From Stemphylium vesicarium (lineage: Eukaryota > Ascomycota > Dothideomycetes > Pleosporales > Pleosporaceae): a stretch of DNA of 64,000 bases. Location: NCBI GenBank assembly GCA_004380135.1, contig QXCR01000127.1:22774-86773 (forward strand), given 5' to 3'. Each line of letters begins with the position of its first letter. Position 1 is the first letter of the stretch. The notes beneath the pieces are model-generated. The model ran no database searches and was not told the origin of the DNA. It worked only from the letters and a program-made list of their open reading frames with translations. Of the stretch, positions 21,789 to 32,500 are shown in pieces. The position numbers and the translations under genes were made by a program.

Positions 21789-23447
21789 ATGTTCACCGGC
21801 GTAACACCAGAATCGCTAATCCCACGCTCTGACTCCCGCAATCCAGCTACAACATGCAAAGGCATAACGAAATCGGGGCGACCGTGTAGACGGCCGATTG
21901 ATGCGAAAGAAGCGCAGGGAGAAGGAGGAGGAGTCATCGCCGTGACATCAGTTGTTGGCGATGACAGCGACGAAGACGAAATAGGCGCCGCAGCGTACTT
22001 TTGCTGGCAGCACAAAGACCAAGCGGAGACGTTGGCCGCACAGGCAACGACGGGGCCGGAAACGCGGTTGTACCCGCTGAAAGAGAGGAATAGCATTGAT
22101 ACGCTGGTTGAGAGGCTGGGTGTGCTCGATGTTGAAGACCGCAATGAAGCTGGTCCGCGCAGAAAGAGGACGGGGAATCAAGGTGGTGAGGGAAGAAGAG
22201 GAGGGAGAAGAACATCTGGCTCGCGTCCCCCTCGACGCATTAATAGGCCGCCGACTTGGGACGCGGTCGAGGGCCCGTTGATGTCTGTGCCAAGCGACGT
22301 GATGGCAGAGAAGAAACGGCGGGAACGGCCGTCGAAGCCGGTGCCGCAGAGGAGGAAAAAGCAGAGTTTTTGGGCGTCGTTGTGTTGTGGATCTGCCGAT
22401 GACGACGAGGATGAGTTGACAGAGGTTGTGAGGCACAAGAGGAGGACGGATGCTGGACCGGAATCTTACCAGCAACAACTCCAGCAGCAGCAAACGACTA
22501 AGCAGGAAACGTCACAGCCACCAAATCGCGTGCATCAACCCCAGCATTCCCGCCGATCCAGCACAAACACATCTTCAAAACCAGCATCATCAGCACCACC
22601 ACCAGCAACATTTTCCACCCGCCCACCAAACACCACCACCACAACAGCCCCATCCCGCAAACCCCTAGGGGAAAAGCCCACCCGCCCCCTCAACAAAACC
22701 AGTCGCGAAGACTCGGAAACCGCAATCCTTCTGCGCTACATCCCCACGACCCTCGCCCCCAAACTAGCCTCTATCCTACTCGCAGAGCTCAGCAAGCCCA
22801 TCTCGCCCCACGACGAAGAAGGTTTCATTTACATATTCTGGCTCACGCCCGAAGCTGCGGGACCTGCACCTTCTGCTGCTGCATCTGGGTTATTAGCGCC
22901 GCCGGCAACAGCGACGGGGAAGCGGCGGACGAGCGATGTGATGAGGCAGTACAGCGTTAAAGGCGGGAAGAATCAGCGATCGCGAGGAGGTGGAGATGTG
23001 GATGAGAAGGGGGATGATGAGAAAAACACGATTTTGCTGAAAATCGGACGAGCGAATAATGTGCACCGCCGTATGAACGAGTGGACGCGCCAATGCGGGT
23101 ATAGTCTCTCGCTCGTACGGTATTATCCTTACGTCTCTTCTTCATCAACACCTTCTCCGTCGCCCTCACCGCAAGCCTCTCCAGCAAACTCCCGGCACCC
23201 ATCGTACCAACAAGGCAGCGCATCACTACGGCCTAGCTCCGACACGGTGCGCAAGGTACCGCATGCGCATCGGGTGGAGCGCATGATCCATCTCGAGCTG
23301 GGGGAGCAGCGGGTGATTAAGCAGTGTGAGGCGTGTGGGAAGAGCCATAAGGAGTGGTTTGAGGTTGAGGCCACGAAAGAGGGGGTAAAGAAGGTGGATG
23401 AGGTTGTTAAGCGGTGGGTTGAGTGGGCAGAGAAGAGGAATGAGTGA
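21789..23447 (+). CDS. T5orf172 / MUG113-type (GIY-YIG-like) domain protein
   Basis: Single exon, 552 residues. The N-terminus has CKGITKSGRPCRRPI and CWQHK (residues 23-75), a small Cys/His cluster common in this fungal family. A disordered, Ser/Pro/Gln-rich middle (about 120-310) follows. The C-terminal domain (about 345-545) matches the T5orf172 fold: GFIYIFWLT, LLKIGRANNVHRRMNEW, HAHRVERMIHLEL and CEACGKSHKEWFEV. This domain is related to GIY-YIG nucleases and is proposed to bind DNA. The two insertions inside it (low-complexity stretches around 360-400 and 450-480) are typical of fungal copies. Function in fungi is largely unknown; the fission-yeast relative mug113 is meiotically upregulated. 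All key residues of the fold appear present. Confidence 0.82.
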   Translation: MFTGVTPESLIPRSDSRNPATTCKGITKSGRPCRRPIDAKEAQGEGGGVIAVTSVVGDDSDEDEIGAAAYFCWQHKDQAETLAAQATTGPETRLYPLKERNSIDTLVERLGVLDVEDRNEAGPRRKRTGNQGGEGRRGGRRTSGSRPPRRINRPPTWDAVEGPLMSVPSDVMAEKKRRERPSKPVPQRRKKQSFWASLCCGSADDDEDELTEVVRHKRRTDAGPESYQQQLQQQQTTKQETSQPPNRVHQPQHSRRSSTNTSSKPASSAPPPATFSTRPPNTTTTTAPSRKPLGEKPTRPLNKTSREDSETAILLRYIPTTLAPKLASILLAELSKPISPHDEEGFIYIFWLTPEAAGPAPSAAASGLLAPPATATGKRRTSDVMRQYSVKGGKNQRSRGGGDVDEKGDDEKNTILLKIGRANNVHRRMNEWTRQCGYSLSLVRYYPYVSSSSTPSPSPSPQASPANSRHPSYQQGSASLRPSSDTVRKVPHAHRVERMIHLELGEQRVIKQCEACGKSHKEWFEVEATKEGVKKVDEVVKRWVEWAEKRNE

Positions 23448-24008
23448 GGATAGTGTGAGAAGTAGAATGATGGTTGTTGGACTTTTTTGCTGCTTGATAT
23501 TCATATACCACCTGTCATGTATTTCTCAATCATTCTTACAGCAATAGTTGGATTGATAACAAAGATCACGATGTTTAAACGTTCAATCAAAGTCACCAAA
23601 CACCTCCTTCATGTATAATAAGTTCATTGGGCAATGGGGTATCTTGTGTAGCTATAACAGCAATGAATCAATCAAAAGGAAAACGCTCAGGCTCTCTGCG
23701 ACTTCCCGATATCCGCGGGCCCAGAAAATAATTCAGGAATGGGGGGATTGCCCGACATGGCGGACACTGTACAGCGGAGCTTTTGGTAGTGGTGGTGGCG
23801 GCGGCGATGAACAGGGGTAGAGGGGTTCGCAAAACGCCGCGGTCGGTCTAACATGTAGGCGGGGACGTGGATGAAGAACTTTTATGTCTCTTTTGGGTCG
23901 CATGGAGCGACGAATATTACTTCCTGGTCGTGTTGAACTTCCCCTTACTCATAATGTCGTGCAAAGTGGTATGTATATACAGTTGCGTCGATTGAGATGT
24001 TTGGAAAT
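23448..24008. other. Intergenic between convergent genes
   Basis: 561 bases between the convergent T5orf172-domain gene and ATG101. It presumably holds both 3' untranslated regions. No other feature is seen. Confidence 0.45.
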
Positions 24009-24757
24009 CTAAAAGAGGCCGATGCGTGGCCGCCAGTCATTGTCGACAGACTTGGGGTTAACGACAATCTGGTAGGGAAAGGGGTTGGCATCGGTGGTGG
24101 TAATGGGAGGGATGTGGTCTTTCTCTCGGTTGACAATGGCGATGATCTTATGCGCAGCCTTTTCCAGAGACTTGGTCATGGCGCGGCGGACCTTTAGCAC
24201 GTCTGGGTTGAATTAGTGACTTGTCTGGCAGGGGATGGGCATGTGGCGGCATACCAGTCTCGGTGCGCGGCTGGGCGAGAGTAACGTCCAGCGTCCACTG
24301 CTCCCAGCAGACATCCTCGTCTGCCTTGCCGAAAAAGTACGTCTTTCTCCTCTTCTTCTCAAAGAACTGCACGACAATCTGCCCCCTTCCTCGCGGCTGG
24401 TGTGTACTGTCTATGGCGCGTACTAGCGCAAACGTCTTTTGCTCGATGAGCGTCTCGAGATCGACATCGTCGATGGCGGGGAGAGTGAGATCGAGAAGAT
24501 CGCGCGTCAGAGGCGATATCGAGGTAAAGTACCGGTGGAAGAATATCGTGTGGAGAATGGCTGTTCCGGACGTCAACACTGCTTCACGGGCATGTCCGGG
24601 TGGGGAACGGGTAGTGGGGTGGGAAGTTGCGCCGGGGCTAAAACAAGAAGTTGCAACGGGAGGAACGAGGAAAGAACTCACCCTTCACGACGTCTTTCAC
24701 GCAGGCGGCATCGGCAAAGATGTCGAGATTGTACTCTGGCCGCCGTCTGGGTTCCAT
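24009..24757 (-). CDS. ATG101: Autophagy-related protein 101
   Basis: Three exons: 24757-24682, 24560-24255 and 24202-24009, giving 191 residues. ATG101 is the HORMA-domain partner of Atg13 in the Atg1/ULK autophagy-initiation complex; budding yeast lacks it and uses Atg29/Atg31 instead. The protein starts MEPRRRPEYNLDIFADA and continues through ILHTIFFHRYF, LLDLTLPAIDD, LETLIEQK and VQFFEKKRRKTYF. VCWEQWTLDVTLAQPRTET, KVRRAMTKSLEKAAHKII, DHIPPITTTDANPFPYQI and the terminal WRPRIGLF complete it, all in family order. Introns are GTGAGT...ACAG (121 bases) and GTATGC...CCCAG (52 bases). The frame is open for about 100 codons upstream (to 25066), but that stretch is low-complexity and not family-like, so I chose the ATG at 24757. 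Divergent from ORC2. Confidence 0.9.
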
Positions 24758-25864
24758 GGTGGCATGGGCTTGCTTGGTGCCCAAGGAGTGCACAGGGAGG
24801 CCGGGAGTGCGCCGGGCGGCGTTGTGAGGCGGGCGTGTCGCGGCAGAGCGGCTACGAGTGGGCGAGGGTGCTGTAGACGGCGTCGCGAAATGGGAGTCGT
24901 GGTCGTCGCGGGCGGAGCGTGAGTAAAAGTGTCGTGTTTGGAACAGGTATGAAGCTGAAGATTTGGGCTTGTGCGGGGCAGTCGCGGACGAACACGACGA
25001 CGGAAATTGAGAAGGAGCGGCCGCCATGGGTGAGATCATCAAAGAAGCACTATCCCGGCTAGCCATAGCCTTCGCTTGTTTGCCGCCTATCAGCCTTTGC
25101 TTGATGCATGCCCCCCCGGGCGCCTTGCAGCTATTTGTACCTCTGTCTCAGCCTCTGCGTGACGCGACGCTCGATGAGACATCTTCTCGAAGAATGCACA
25201 TGAAACCGTCATCTGCCTGGCAAGGTGAATCACCGCGCACTCGTGTCTGACAGGCCATCGCAGCGTGACTGTAGCGTGCGGAGGTAGCAGGTATCCAGCA
25301 GGTATCCAGGTATCCGCTTACCGACGGCCCGCCACCATCCATCTCATATTATGTGCAGCGCTAGCCTGCGTGGTAAGGCTGATGATTGACACCATCGTGC
25401 ATCCAGAGTCTAGATGCGAGAGGTTTTCGTATTGGTGGCCTCCTGCATGCAGCCTTGACCAACAGTTTACATGGCCTGCATTCTCGCATTTCTTCCGAGA
25501 CTGAGAGCTTGTTTTCGGATGAATAGAGCTGGTCGGATGAATACATCGCTTCTCGCGTCAAGTTGGGTGCAGGCAGAGCATCACATGTCAGCCATTAGTC
25601 TGTGGTGATGCTCTGCAACCATCCCAGCTTACTAGTACATTGTCAGCCTGCACCATTCCGCATATTTTCCAAGCACTACATAGTCCGTCGCTACCAAGTA
25701 AAAGGTAAAACCAGTCAGATGGGTACCAATAACCCGTCGTGTGGACATTATCCCCCTGGCGGTCCCCGCAGAAGTGCAAGCGTTTGAGCCTCCGCCATCG
25801 CGCCAAGCCTATTGTCGCGTAAGTCGCGTCAACCCATCCCTCAACAATCCATCACACCCGAGAC
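24758..25864. other. Intergenic between divergent ATG101 and ORC2
   Basis: 1.1 kb containing both promoters. An ATG-initiated open extension of ATG101 reaches 25066 but is not family-like. I see no other gene. Confidence 0.45.
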
Positions 25865-27613
25865 ATGGTCGGCACAAAGCGAAGACGTGACAACGACGAG
25901 AACGATGAGGGGACCCCGCAAAAACTGCGCGCGCGCATAGCAGACGATGTTCCAGACGAACCAGAACCCATTGAAGCGCAGACGCCGTCGAGAAAGGGGA
26001 GAACATATCTGGTCGAGCATGGCACGCCGCGGTCCATCCTGAAGAAGACGGGCCTTGCTAATGGCATTGCCGCTACACCAAAGTCGACGAGGAAACTCGT
26101 CTTTGAAACGCCCACCAAATCAGCCAAACGCGACTCTCCAGAGGGTACCCCTACCCTTGTCCGCAACGCCGATCGAAGCGCACGCAGGAAGAGTAACAGG
26201 CGCATACTGGAGCGAACTTTGAATGACATAGAAAGCGATGAAGAGGCCCTGGATGAAGAGGACGAACTCGCCGAACAAATTCTGGAAGACCAGGTCGAAG
26301 AGGCAGAGCAGCCTGCTGAGGAAGCACCCCTTGACGAGGTGCCCGTACCTGAGACACCCTCGAAGCGTGGAAGAGGTCGGCCAAAGGGATCAGGAAAAGT
26401 AGGCCGACCACGGAAGCAACGCTCCCCGACCCCTCCTACCGAGCTTCCTGCGCATGAGGAGTACTTTTGGCAGAACCGCCCTGCAGGCACCAAAACCTCC
26501 AACAACACTCTTTCCGCACAGAGCCTCCTCAATCACGACGAATACTTTCAAGCGATACAATCATACCAAGATCGTCACCAACCGGAGATAGACTTTCTAT
26601 CCGAGTTGCACGGGCGTGCATACGATCAATGGATATTCGAACTCGAAGAAGGCTTCAACATCTGCCTCTACGGCTACGGCTCGAAGCGCATCATCACTGA
26701 AAGATTCACATCACATCTCTACCACCACCTCGATCACGCGCCGTACAAAGGAACCAAAAAGACACCCAAGATTGTCGTCATCAACGGCTATGCCGCTGGT
26801 ACCACAATGAAGGACGTCTTGGTGACGATAGCATTGGCCGTTGTACCCTCAGGTCTCAAGCTGCCCAACCAACCCGCGCTATTGCTCGACTTTGTGCTGG
26901 AGCACCTCACAACCAACCCACCCCCACATCCCGTACCCGTCGTCTTGAACTCGATCGACTCGCCCTACCTCCGAAAGACGCCAATGCCGTCCATGCTCGC
27001 CCGCTTAGCCACCCATCCCTCCATCAACCTCGTATGCACGGCAGATACACCAAACTTTCCTCTCCTATGGGATGTCGGTCTGAAGACGCAATACAAGTTC
27101 CTGTTCCACGACGCTACCACCTTTGCTTCCTACGACGCGGAAATAGACACCGTCGAGACCGTCAACGAGCTCCTCGGCCGCAGCGGCAGACGCGTCGGCG
27201 GCCGAGACGGCGTCGGCTTCGTATTGCGCTCGCTACCCGAACAAGCCCGAGAACTCTTCCGCATCCTCGTTATGGAGCAGCTGGCCCTGTCTCTCATGGA
27301 AGGTGGCGGCGGAGCCATAGACGAAGATGACGAGGTGGTCCCCGCGAACCCTAAAAACAAGAAAGTCGTGCAGTCTAAACCAGCTCTTCCAGAGTCGAAC
27401 CAAGGCGTCGAATACCGCGTCCTGTATCACAAAGCTGTCGAGGCGTTTGTATGCACCAGCGAAGTCAGTTTCCGCACGCTGCTCAAGGAGTTTCATGATC
27501 ATCAGATGATTGAGAGTAGGAAGGATGGTATGGGCACTGAGAGGCTGTGGGTGCCTTTTAGACAGGAAGAGTTGGAGGGGCTTGCCGAGGATCTTGCTGG
27601 TGAGGCGTTTTAG
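25865..27613 (+). CDS. ORC2: Origin recognition complex subunit 2
   Basis: Single exon, 582 residues. It is a subunit of the six-part nuclear complex that marks replication origins and loads MCM helicase. The first 190 residues are charged and disordered, with phospho-acceptor-like S/T-P sites and AT-hook-like KRGRGRPKGSGK and GRPRK (about 160-180) that may help DNA contact. The ORC2 domain starts near 215: HDEYFQAIQSYQDRH, YDQWIFELEEGFNICLYGYGSK, KIVVINGYAAGTT, VLNSIDSPYLR, NLVCTADTPNFPLLWD and KFLFHDATTFASYDAE. It ends with a winged-helix-like C-terminus (EYRVLYHKAVEAF...HDHQMIESRKDGMGTERLWVPF, shortened here). Length and motifs match fungal Orc2. The start is the first ATG, in a good context (GACATGG). 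Confidence 0.95.
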   Translation: MVGTKRRRDNDENDEGTPQKLRARIADDVPDEPEPIEAQTPSRKGRTYLVEHGTPRSILKKTGLANGIAATPKSTRKLVFETPTKSAKRDSPEGTPTLVRNADRSARRKSNRRILERTLNDIESDEEALDEEDELAEQILEDQVEEAEQPAEEAPLDEVPVPETPSKRGRGRPKGSGKVGRPRKQRSPTPPTELPAHEEYFWQNRPAGTKTSNNTLSAQSLLNHDEYFQAIQSYQDRHQPEIDFLSELHGRAYDQWIFELEEGFNICLYGYGSKRIITERFTSHLYHHLDHAPYKGTKKTPKIVVINGYAAGTTMKDVLVTIALAVVPSGLKLPNQPALLLDFVLEHLTTNPPPHPVPVVLNSIDSPYLRKTPMPSMLARLATHPSINLVCTADTPNFPLLWDVGLKTQYKFLFHDATTFASYDAEIDTVETVNELLGRSGRRVGGRDGVGFVLRSLPEQARELFRILVMEQLALSLMEGGGGAIDEDDEVVPANPKNKKVVQSKPALPESNQGVEYRVLYHKAVEAFVCTSEVSFRTLLKEFHDHQMIESRKDGMGTERLWVPFRQEELEGLAEDLAGEAF

Positions 27614-27964
27614 ATTGCAGTGTATGTGTACCATTAACTCTAGTGGGTGTATGATATGAAGGTGCGGTTTAGATTTTTTTGCTATATATTGGACGCTAGC
27701 GACGTTGTGGATATGTTTACAGGCTGTTTGGTTAAAAGTCGCACTCGACGTTGTCTGATTAGTACATCGAATCATTGTTACTCAGAGGAGAATCGAGCGT
27801 CCGCATTCAACGAGTCTATCCTCTCTTGTGCTTGCTAACTGCCCTCTGCGTCGGCATAACTCGGTACTCACTCCCTCAAAAAAAAAGAGACCGGAAGCAA
27901 ACGAACTCGCCCAGTCTTGAGGCAATAATTGCAGCAAAACAAGAACAAAAAAGAAGGGACTTAA
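27614..27964. other. Intergenic, 3' of ORC2
   Basis: 351 bases between the ORC2 stop and tRNA-Ile. It contains T-rich 3' sequence. A poly-A run at 27880-27888 and A-rich sequence to 27955 lie beyond the tRNA's 3' end and give T-rich RNA on the minus strand, as needed for polymerase III termination. Confidence 0.4.
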
Positions 27965-28038
27965 TGGTCACTACGAGGGTCGAACTCGCGACCTTGGCGT
28001 TATTAGCACCACGCTCTAACCAACTGAGCTAAGCGACC
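27965..28038 (-). tRNA. tRNA-Ile (AAT)
   Basis: The minus strand gives a 74-base cloverleaf. Acceptor GGTCGCT pairs with AGTGACC (one G-U pair). The D-arm TAGCTCAGTTGGTTAGAG and T-arm GCGAGTTCGACCCTCGT are canonical. The anticodon loop CTAATAA carries AAT. No intron. Confidence 0.95.
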
Positions 28039-29367
28039 AAGTGATTGGTGATTTGATGAAAGAAAATCAGCTTACGCCATATATAATAGTTTAGTTTTGG
28101 TGCTTCCAGGGAGAATGGCAGAAACCGCGGCTCGATGAGAAAAGTTTGGATGATGGTGGGGGTGGGGGCGTTAGCGGGGTCTTGGTGGTGATGGCAGGTG
28201 CGATGGTGCAATGGTAGTAATGCACCTTGCATACCTAGGTACTTGGCTTATTTCATGGCATTCTCGAGCGCGGGTTGTTTCCAATATCACCCTTATAATT
28301 TGTTGCAGTTGCTTCGAGCTTCCCATATCCTCTTCCCATCACGAGCAGGTGGCTGGTAAACAGAGTACTTAACGCTGCATCTCACTCTAGAACAAGAAAA
28401 CTCCTACATCAACTTTTCCACTTCAACAACATCATGTCAAGCCTTTTTTCGCAACTTGGAAGACACCACTGGCCCCCATATGAACAGGTAGCTGGGCAGA
28501 TATATACTCGGTTCGGAGTCACAGTGGCGATCAAGTGTTTCGTTATTAAGTATATGTTGTACTAGTCGGATGAGATGTTTGTCTGCGACGCATCGATGGT
28601 ACTGGGCATCTCAACGCAATTACAATCATCTCCGTCCTCAAAGTGACTCTCAATGACGAGCGCAAACAAGAAGACTCAGACGGCAGTCTACTGTCAAAGG
28701 CTCTGATAATCCGCGATCGTGTACACTGAAGACAAGGCGATAGTGTAAGCCCAATAGCGGATGATTCTGTCACATATTCACGTTTAGAGATGTTGTCATC
28801 GCAGAAAAGAGTTGAGATGTAGTACTTCTATCGTTATGTACCCCAGAGGACGACCTGTGCGGCATGTGGTAATTTGCGACTACGGAATAAGTAGCGTGTC
28901 TCTCTGGCCTAGTCATCTAGAGGTTGGAGGGGCGCCCTCGGTGTCGATAAAGCATTCGAAATGAAGCTGTATCCCCATGCCTCCAACTTCAGCTTTGTCG
29001 CCGGCCTTCTGCACCGAGCAAAATACTCGAGTGCGAGCATAATCTTGAAGCTCACGGGCACCACCGTAGCGCCGCTGATCTTGTTGATGACTGTGTTCCT
29101 TCAAGTGGTGTTCGTGCAGGGAGCCAAATAGCGCGAATGGGATTACAGATGCTGCGATAATGCAGGATATACCCTTTAGGCTAAGGTAGCAATCTCAGAA
29201 TTCAGGATCGTATAAAATTGGGGTGTTGCTGTTAGATAGTAGTGCCCCTCCCCAGAAAAGGCGGCAGCCACCTAAATGAATCAGAAAGTCTCGTTTGCAT
29301 TCTGAACAAAACCCGCATGTTTGTAGTGCGTTCCTCCAGATTGCTTCCTAAATCACAGTCAGCATGA
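28039..29367. other. 1.3-kb intergenic region
   Basis: No gene can be supported. A minus-strand open frame at 28913-29104 has fairly even composition but no recognisable motif. The area may hold worn repeats. Confidence 0.4.
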
Positions 29368-30560
29368 TCATAAAGCATGGAATGTCGGTGGGGTAAGAGT
29401 AGGGATGCGTACTAAGTGGATTTGCTTGAGGGTGTCGTCCGTCACCGCTCCAGCCATCATGGAGAACGCGGACTCGTCCTCGACTGAGAAGCATTTCGGT
29501 TGATGCTGGCATTGCGACATGACTTTCGTGCTTGCTTGGTCCCAGGTAGATGCTTTGCGCAGTCTCTTCATATCGTTCCGGCAACCCTCCTTTTGTCCGT
29601 TTAGTGTGCGGGCCTCTTTCCTTGCGTGAGATGGGTTCTCACATAGGCCCACGTGGCACGTATGTGAGATGTCACCTGCTACAGTGACGGCTTCCCATTC
29701 CTGAATGCTGCAGCGCACTAAGGAGAGTGTTATCGCAAGGATAGGACGGATGTGCCATGCCTCAAGGCGCTTTCAGTCGTTGCACCAGAGCGCTAACTGG
29801 GTGCGAAACTTGGATCTAGCGACATGAAAATGCAGCCTGTTCTCTCGATCTTTGCTTTTGTTTGCTCAGGGATAAAGGCGAGGTGGTCCCACGAGTCGAG
29901 GTTTGGGATGACGAGCGACAGTCGTTGCCACGCAAGCAACTCAATCTTGCGGCGTACATGGGTATTAAAGAACGTGTTCCTCTTAGCCGTCGCGCAGGCG
30001 CCATTCAATGTCGGCGTGTATACCGTGTCCAGGGCCTTCTCGCGATCCTTAAACAGTCCTCGGATAGACGATAGGCTTTCTCTCTCGAAGCCTGATGGCA
30101 GCATGGAGTCAGTTATACGAGATGACAGTCTGTACTCGTTGGTGGCATTGGGGGCAGGTGTGGTGACGGGCTTCTTGCTACGACTGGATCTTCTGGGCGA
30201 TGCTTTGGCTGCTTCTGGTACCCCTTCATCGTCGTCGTCGTCGTCCTTGTCAGACTCTTCTTCTTCGCATTCCTCGTCTTCCATATGATGTGCTTGTAGT
30301 GTTGGCCGATCCTTTCGTGTTCTTCGCATGAGCTGATGCCGTTTGGTCGGTGGCATGATGTAGTCTTCACTGTCGGAATCATCGTCGATGTGGTGACACA
30401 GGCCACTGGCGGTCATCGGAGAGCTGGTGGGGGTAGAGCCGGTGGTGGTAGGGCTGGTGGTATGGGGCTCACTGCGATGGCAGCTGGGGTGGTACGTGCG
30501 ATCCATGGATGACGCGATGGTAGTAGCAAGCACCATACCTTTGTTAGAGAGGCTTTGCAT
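29368..30560 (-). CDS. Protein with His-Cys zinc-loop (homing-endonuclease-like) motif
   Basis: Proposed exons: 30560-29798 and 29717-29368, giving 370 residues. The N-terminal half is low-complexity with an acidic EECEEEESDKDDDDDD run (about 95-112) and an RRSSRSKKP basic patch. The middle (RRKIELLAWQRLSLV) is helical. The second exon carries SHTCHVGLCENPSH (residues 272-285) followed by a distal EGC. This matches the zinc-binding His-Cys box of I-PpoI-like His-Me finger proteins, which recur as lineage-specific families in filamentous fungi, often with a zinc role rather than proven cutting. The 80-base intron has a weaker donor (GTTAGC) and a CTTAG acceptor, and the join creates codon 255. 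If the intron is wrong, exon 1 would end at a stop at 29793. Function unknown. Confidence 0.5.
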
Positions 30561-31106
30561 TTTAGCAGTAGGTGTATCGTCTGTCGTCTAGGACTTGCAC
30601 TGTAATAGTGTGGACTTTGGGTTACAGCTGCGCTCATGTACGTATCTAGCGTGGAGTCAATGAGATGAGGAACGAAGTGAAGGGTGAATGGCAAGGGAAG
30701 AGATGGTAAGAGAGGGATACTAATGATGGAAGAGGCGGCGAAGTTTCGTTTGCTAGTATTCACGGAACTAAACTATCTGACTGGACGACGAGCTAAGCAT
30801 GACATGGCGGTAAGCATATTCTTTCTATTCATTACACTATTCGAGTACTGCAGGTATCTCTATTGGAAAATATGCGGTGCAGAAGGCTGTCATCCTACGC
30901 AAAAAGAAGAGAAAGAGGAAGAGGGGGAAGGACACCCCAAGATACCTGCGATACTAGCCCCACAACTATGACGAAATGCATGGTGTGCTCTTTATCGGCA
31001 AGGCAAATCGCTCCTTCCTGTATGACGTCGACTACAGCTTTTCCCATCACCCAGCTCGTTGCCGAAAGAACGCATCGCAACTTCACCGTAACAGCTCACA
31101 CCCACC
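30561..31106. other. Intergenic between divergent accessory genes
   Basis: 546 bases. Short open frames only. A purine-rich run (30898-30935) is the only compositional feature. Confidence 0.4.
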
Positions 31107-31941
31107 ATGCCTCCAAAAGATGCGGAGCACAAAAAGCGCTTCGACAAGCTCGCTAGACGCATGCAACGCCGCATCGAGCGCACGCAGGCGAAACGCACTC
31201 TAGCACAAGACGTTATCAATTCAGAGACACCAGAAGAAAGAAGCAGGCGGAAGAAACGCATGAACAACTTCTCAATGCAAGAGCACGAGTCGCTCGCGCC
31301 AACGCAGAACAGCTGTTCAAGGAATAGAAAGAGGATCTAAAAACAGCAATCTCAACGCAAGAACAGCTCATAGCACATATCAATGCAAGCTTGACTAGCG
31401 ACGCCGAAAAGCTTGATGCGACCCGCACCTTGAAGAAGTAGGACAAGACTCATAGAGCATTTCTCTCTGATCTGGCCATTGGGTGGGTTCCAGACTTCCT
31501 AACTCAAGGCTCTAGTGTGACTAACACTGGCGTAGCGCTGTCAAGGACGCACGCGAGCCTATAGCTCAACACCAACGAACGATAGAGCGGCGTCGAAACG
31601 AAGGGTTGCTCGCGAAAGATGTCGATGCATCTCTAGGCGCATTAGATATACCAGATGGAGCAGAAGAGCTGTTGAGGGCGATATGTCAACCTCTGGACGA
31701 AGACGATCACAGAAATAATGACGTGGACATGGACGACACCGCAGGCATAGAACACATTGTGGGTGCCGCCCAAGAGAACGTCGCGGGTCGTTCTGTTGTT
31801 GAGAAGCGCAAAACAGATTCGCTCGCGCAAAATGCGAGCTCAAGGCACCGCAGGAGCACGAGGCAAGCAGCAGCCCAGGGACGGAAAGAAGAAACCGACA
31901 AGGAATGCGGCTATGTCAATTGGGAGGATGTCTCGTTCTAG
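31107..31941 (+). pseudogene. Coiled-coil protein gene, frameshifted with two stops
   Basis: The ATG at 31107 opens MPPKDAEHKKRFDKLARRMQ, a charged helical start. Near 31235-31250 the helical reading moves to another frame (QAEETHEQLLNARARVARAN...). It crosses TAG stops at 31325-31327 and 31439-31441 while keeping a coiled-coil pattern (KEDLKTAISTQEQLIAHIN). After DLAIG a well-formed intron (GTGGGT at about 31480, branch CTAAC, acceptor GTAG) joins to AVKDAREPIAQHQRTIERRR and on to an intact tail ending CGYVNWEDVSF at 31941. Both TAGs could arise from CAG. I read a decayed gene of unknown function. The preserved intron and 3' end argue for recent decay or for sequence errors. Confidence 0.55.
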
Positions 31942-32099
31942 CGCAGATAGAACCGTTATTTCGATCTCACCACGAAAAACAAGGAAACTTGATGGAATCT
32001 GATAGTTCCTATTACTTCTCTTGATGCTGCCATGAAAGTCTTCACATCTGTTTTGACAATCTACACATTAGTGGCGGTTAAGCACTGCTTTAGTTAAAT

Positions 32100-32475
32100 A
32101 CCGAACGGTGCACTTGGAAGTTGTACACGCCGTTATCAACAGTGAAGCATGTCTTATTGGTCTACGTACTTGATCGCCATCGTGATTCGAGGTTCGCGCA
32201 GAGGTTTTCGTTCCTGTTGGAGCACCGTGGCAACTACAAGGTTGATTCGGCGCGTATGTGAATACTCTGCTGAGCCAGGCAGATATATCAGCCCAACATC
32301 GCGGTATGCGTCTGACTTGAAGATGAGTTGAGCTCGCCGTGGATGAGGACGCGGCTATGCAGGATGTTGTCGAACGCGTGGACGTCATTGCCCATAGCGC
32401 TACGACTAGTCCGCTTTGGGACCAGGACGACAGGGCTGCACCTCATCCACGCACCTCAACACCTGCGACTTGAAC
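32100..32475 (+). pseudogene. Coding relic with several in-frame TGA codons
   Basis: One plus-strand frame reads like protein over about 120 codons: VVHAVINSEACLIGLRT, FEVRAEVFVPVGAPWQLQG, FGAYVNTLLSQADISAQH and AMQDVVERVDVIAHSATT. It is broken only by TGA codons, five in this stretch, each explicable as CGA changed to TGA. The family is not recognised. It may belong to the coiled-coil pseudogene just upstream or to another lost gene. Confidence 0.35.
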
Positions 32476-32500
32476 AACCGATATCGTCAAATATACAACA

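Noticed and set aside
24758..25066. N-terminal extension of ATG101 by about 100 codons
   Set aside because: Low-complexity Ser/Ala/Pro sequence absent from the family, whose members begin at the chosen Met.
28913..29104. 63-codon minus-strand frame
   Set aside because: Even composition but no recognisable domain and no flanking exon with frame-keeping splice sites.
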